Below, piece by piece: positions 60,859 to 64,000 of a stretch of 64,000 bases of DNA; positions within the stretch are counted from its first letter, which is position 1; each line of letters opens with the position of its first letter. The translations under genes were made by a program, and so were the position numbers. The stretch is from Spirodela intermedia (taxonomy: Eukaryota; Streptophyta; Magnoliopsida; Alismatales; Araceae), in NCBI GenBank assembly GCA_902729315.2, contig LR746267.1, positions 9,604,424-9,668,423 of the forward strand, written 5' to 3'. Under the pieces are notes generated by a model. That model searched no databases. It saw nothing but the letters and a program-made list of their open reading frames with translations, and was not told the DNA's origin.

Positions 60859-63597
60859 ATGGGTCTCCTTGGATTTCTGTTAATGCAGTTCCTTCTTACA
60901 GCAGCGCTCGGTCTGAACACAACAGATCCCTCCTGCGAAACCAAGTGCGGCAACCTCAGTATTCCCTACCCTTTTGGCGTCAGGGAGGGCTGCTACTTCA
61001 AAGACGCCAACACCGATTATCTTATTGTCTGCAACACAACGTTCGACCCTCCGAAGGCGTTCCTGGGGGAAGGCAATATCGACGTCGTAGACATCTCCTT
61101 GAATGGCGAAATCCGGATCACGAACTTGATGGGCTACGAATGCTATAATGAGTCAGGCAGTAAAACGGATAAGTGGACGAACAGTTTCACCATTGGATCA
61201 CCCCAGTACAGCTTCTCCCACACCAAGAACAGGTTCTGGGTCGTCGGTTGCGACACTACCGCCTTCTTCGAGACTGAGAGAGGCGCCAGCGGATGCATAT
61301 CCTACTGCACCAATCTGCAAGGCATGGAGAATGGGAGCTGCTCCGGCGTGGGCTGCTGTTCAGCATCCATTACCAAGGGCCTCAAGAACTTCTCAACGAA
61401 TATTGGCACCTATTACAACTACAACAATTCCAAGGAATTCAATCTCTGTGGCTATATGTTCGTGGCCGAGGACAGTCAGTACAACTTCAGCATCTCCGAT
61501 CTGAACGATACAAAATTACGGCACCGAACATTCCCAATTGTTCTCGACTGGTCCGTTGGGAACCAGACCTGCGAGCAAGCCAAGACGCCACTGCCGGGGA
61601 TGCCTTACGCATGCCGCAGTAGGAACAGCCAGTGCAACAACTCAAACAATCGCGTCGGATACCTCTGCCAGTGCTCAACGGGCTACCAGGGCAATCCTTA
61701 CGTCGTTGGGGGATGCAAAGGTAAGCGTTTTGCCGACTTTGTATAATTTGCAAACTAAGCTTGTCAATCAGTAATGTCATCTGTTCTTTGTCTGTTTAAT
61801 TACCCTTGGGTCATCCAACTTAAATACCTAGGTTGATCGATTTGTATAATATTACGTTGACTTCTGTATCAACCAATTAAAGATTTATCCGGTTTTAGCC
61901 CACCTCAGAGGAAGAAGGTTACCGAGTCATCCTATTTATGCTAGATGGGCAATGAGTTGTTCAGCCATAACTTCATTTTCATGCATTTACTTCTGCGCTC
62001 GCCAACAAAACATCACTCTAAGACTATCGACCGGTCTCTTAAAGATATTGATGAATGCAAGAACAATTCAACTATCTGTCCGCGCGAGGCTCAATGCAAT
62101 AACACGCAGGGAGACTACGATTGTCTGTGCCCAGAGGGACAACGATTTAATCGCAGCGCCACAACATGTGACGGTATGTGTGACTTCTGATGCTCAAAGC
62201 TTCATAAAGTGAACCGTATACAACTCTTGGCCACATTTTTTCACTAGGTGGGCCTACTACCGCTAAAGGCGCATCGACGAAGGATAGCGTACCCTTGTCT
62301 CTCAAGCTGGGCATAGGTGAGGAAAACTGCCTTCCTCAGTCTATGTTTTACATTGTTAGTTCAATGGAACATGAGGTCATTGCGCTGTCCTTGCACAGGT
62401 TCCGCTGTCGGCTTTCTGATTCTCTTGGCAACAATCACGTCTTTGTGCTGGGGCGTCCAGAGGAAAAAGCTCGCAAACCAAGATAAGAAGATTCAGGATC
62501 TGAAGAACAAAATGTTCGAGCAAAATGGAGGCCCATTATTGGTGGAGTACTTCTCTTCTCAACCGGCCAACGCCTTCAGGATTTTCACCGAAGAAGAGCT
62601 ATCGATGGCCACCGATGATTTCAACAAAGGCAGGGTCATCGGCGAGGGAGGACACGGCGTGGTCTACAGGGGTATGCTGGAGAATGACAAGGCGGTCGCC
62701 ATAAAGAAGTCCAAGAAAATGGACGAGAGAGAGAAGGACGAGTTCGTCAGAGAGATGACGATCCTCTCGCAGATTAACCACGTCCATGTGGTGAAGATCG
62801 TCGGATGCTGTCTAGAAGTGGAAATTCCCATGCTGGTCTACGAGCACGTTCCCGGCGGTACTCTCTTCGACTTGCTCCACCCCAAGGGGCAGCAACAGGG
62901 TACACTCATCCCCCTAGAGACCCGACTCAGGATCGCCGCCGAAGTTGCCGAAGCCCTGGCCTACCTTCACTCCTATGCTTCACCACCTATACTTCACAAG
63001 GACGTCAAGACCGCCAACATACTGCTGGACGAGAATCAAAGGGCGAAAGTCTCCGACTTTGGAGCTTCCGTGGTGGCTCCGGCGGATGGACTCGCAGTCG
63101 CAACCATGGTCCAGGGTACCTTGGGTTACCTGGACCCCGAGGTTATACAGTCCTACCAATTCACGGAGAAGAGTGACGTTTACAGCTTTGGCATGGTCCT
63201 GGTGGAGCTTCTCACAGGGAAGAAGCCATTCGAACCGATAGATACCGAAACCAAGAGGAGTCTCGCTGGGGCCTTCGTGTCCGCGTTAAGAGGAAACAGA
63301 TTGGTCGACATCTTGGAAAGTACGGTGTGCAGCGAAGAGGAGATGGAGATATTGCTGGAGGTTTCCGAGCTTGCATGCCGGTGCCTGAGTGTTAATGGAG
63401 CAGATCGTCCTACCATGAAGGAGGTGGTGACGGCATTGCATGTGCTGAGAACCTCTCGGGACCACCCTTGGGCACTGCCATGCTTACCACAGGAGGCGGA
63501 GAGCCTGTTGGGTGAGAGGGAGCCCATGGCTTACACGACAAGTGATTTGGGAACCACAGTGAGCCACATCGGACTGGAGATAGAGGCCGGACGGTAG
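60859..63597 (+). CDS. Wall-associated receptor kinase WAK-B
   Basis: Plasma-membrane receptor-like kinase, intact paralogue of WAK-A. Exons 60859-61720, 62045-62173, 62248-62316, 62399-63597 (2259 nt, 752 aa), GT-AG with phase-1 introns. Signal peptide MGLLGFLLMQFLLTAALG; GUB_WAK domain from CETKCGNLSIPYPFGVREGC; EGF-like CRSRNSQC...GYLCQCSTGYQGNPY; calcium-EGF in exon 2 (DIDECKNNSTICPREAQC). Exon 3 encodes a short Ser/Thr/Lys-rich linker (TTAKGASTKDSVPLSL) where WAK-A has a further EGF-like unit. Transmembrane SAVGFLILLATITSLCW. The kinase has GEGGHG (from 435), Lys456, HKD (553-555), DFG (573-575) and GTLGYLDPE. Many N-glycosylation sequons occur in the ectodomain. The leader before the ATG is a GA repeat. 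The pseudogenes at 24.9-26.5 and 42.7 kb are closest to this copy. Confidence 0.93.
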
Positions 63598-64000
63598 AAT
63601 TATCCATATGGCTACGTGCTTATCTCAGTTGTAAGTATTTTTATACTTGGACAATGTCTTCATTATCAAGAGACTTTATTGTGACACATTGAATAAAACA
63701 GCTATCAAACCTTAGCATTATGTTACACACTTCCAAGAACTATTTTGCAGTATTCCGCTACTGACGTTGCAATCTAGTATCCTTGAATAAAAATAGGACA
63801 AAAAACATGGAACCCCTGAATAAAGGATTAAAAAAGAGTCCAATTCCAAAATATGATCCTCGAAACCTCTGAAGAGTTACTGATTTTTTGATGCGGGACA
63901 AAATGATGAAAGTGACTTGACTACCCTAGACAAGTAATTTAGACTTTACACTTGTAATTTTGTATGGATTAATAGGGTTAACTAAAGTAAGATCGAGTGC
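63598..64000 (+). other. WAK-B 3' flank
   Basis: 63598-63700 (AATTATCCATATGGCTA, GTAAGTATTTTTATACT, AATGTCTTCATTATC) matches the flank of WAK pseudogene 1 at 26415-26520, so the 3' untranslated region was duplicated with the gene. Nothing else was recognised to the window end. Confidence 0.6.

Noticed and set aside
1-64000. CRISPR arrays, bacterial operons, rRNA or tRNA genes
   Set aside because: The tandem repeats are microsatellites or minisatellites without spacer structure, and no tRNA or rRNA signature was noticed by eye.

Overview
The window is nuclear DNA of a flowering plant. The support is plant-type gene families (POT1, an RSH with a putative plastid transit peptide, wall-associated kinases), many short exons with GT-AG introns, AT-rich spacers between GC-rich exons, long CT/GA microsatellites and decayed Ty1/copia retrotransposons. 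GC-rich first exons with Ala/Gly/Ser-rich N-termini would suit a monocot or another GC-biased lineage, but the species cannot be settled from this sequence.

Left part (1 to about 23.6 kb) holds three ordinary genes. A telomere protein POT1 (plus strand, 5' end outside the window) spans 554-5379 in nine recognisable exons. A single-exon RING-HC E3 ligase (plus strand) lies at 6357-8114 behind a promoter rich in TGGGCC motifs with a G-box. A large RelA/SpoT-homologue gene (minus strand, 18 exons, 886 codons) spans 9646-23175. All 18 RSH exons join in frame (2661 nt), and the hydrolase, synthetase and TGS regions can all be read.

Right part (about 24.9 to 64 kb) is a degenerate tandem cluster of wall-associated-kinase (WAK) receptor genes. 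Two copies look intact: WAK-A (33000-35697, 773 aa) and WAK-B (60859-63597, 752 aa). Both have four exons: extracellular GUB_WAK plus EGF in exon 1, calcium-EGF in exon 2, a variable juxtamembrane exon 3, and transmembrane plus kinase in exon 4. Between them lie at least four relics: a near full-length pseudogene at 24895-26425, an ectodomain scrap at 31764-31965, a kinase tail at 42689-43064, and a split copy at 47366-47494 with 51590-52390. Non-coding parts were duplicated too: introns, a 3' flank, and an upstream block seen three times (near 32.45, 43.66 and 59.78 kb).

The spacers hold copia elements in different states. One is on the minus strand (27510-31267) with a 182-bp LTR and a rearranged end. 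One is a very decayed minus-strand copy (about 47.6-50.95 kb) inside the split WAK relic. One is a plus-strand Tnt1-like element (54461-58809) with both LTRs and a likely AATATG target-site duplication. The remaining spacer is AT-rich, apart from an 850-bp pyrimidine-rich tract at 38.2-39.06 kb and long GA tracts near 45 kb and at 60.15-60.52 kb.

The genes do not form a pathway. POT1 (telomere), the E3 ligase and the RSH (ppGpp signalling) are independent neighbours, and the WAK cluster is a typical fast birth-and-death receptor family. I found no obviously new system. The most interesting items are the duplicated WAK promoter block, the HKD kinase variant shared by both WAKs, the unidentified relic inside an RSH intron, and the inverted LTR/polypurine junction of the minus-strand copia element.
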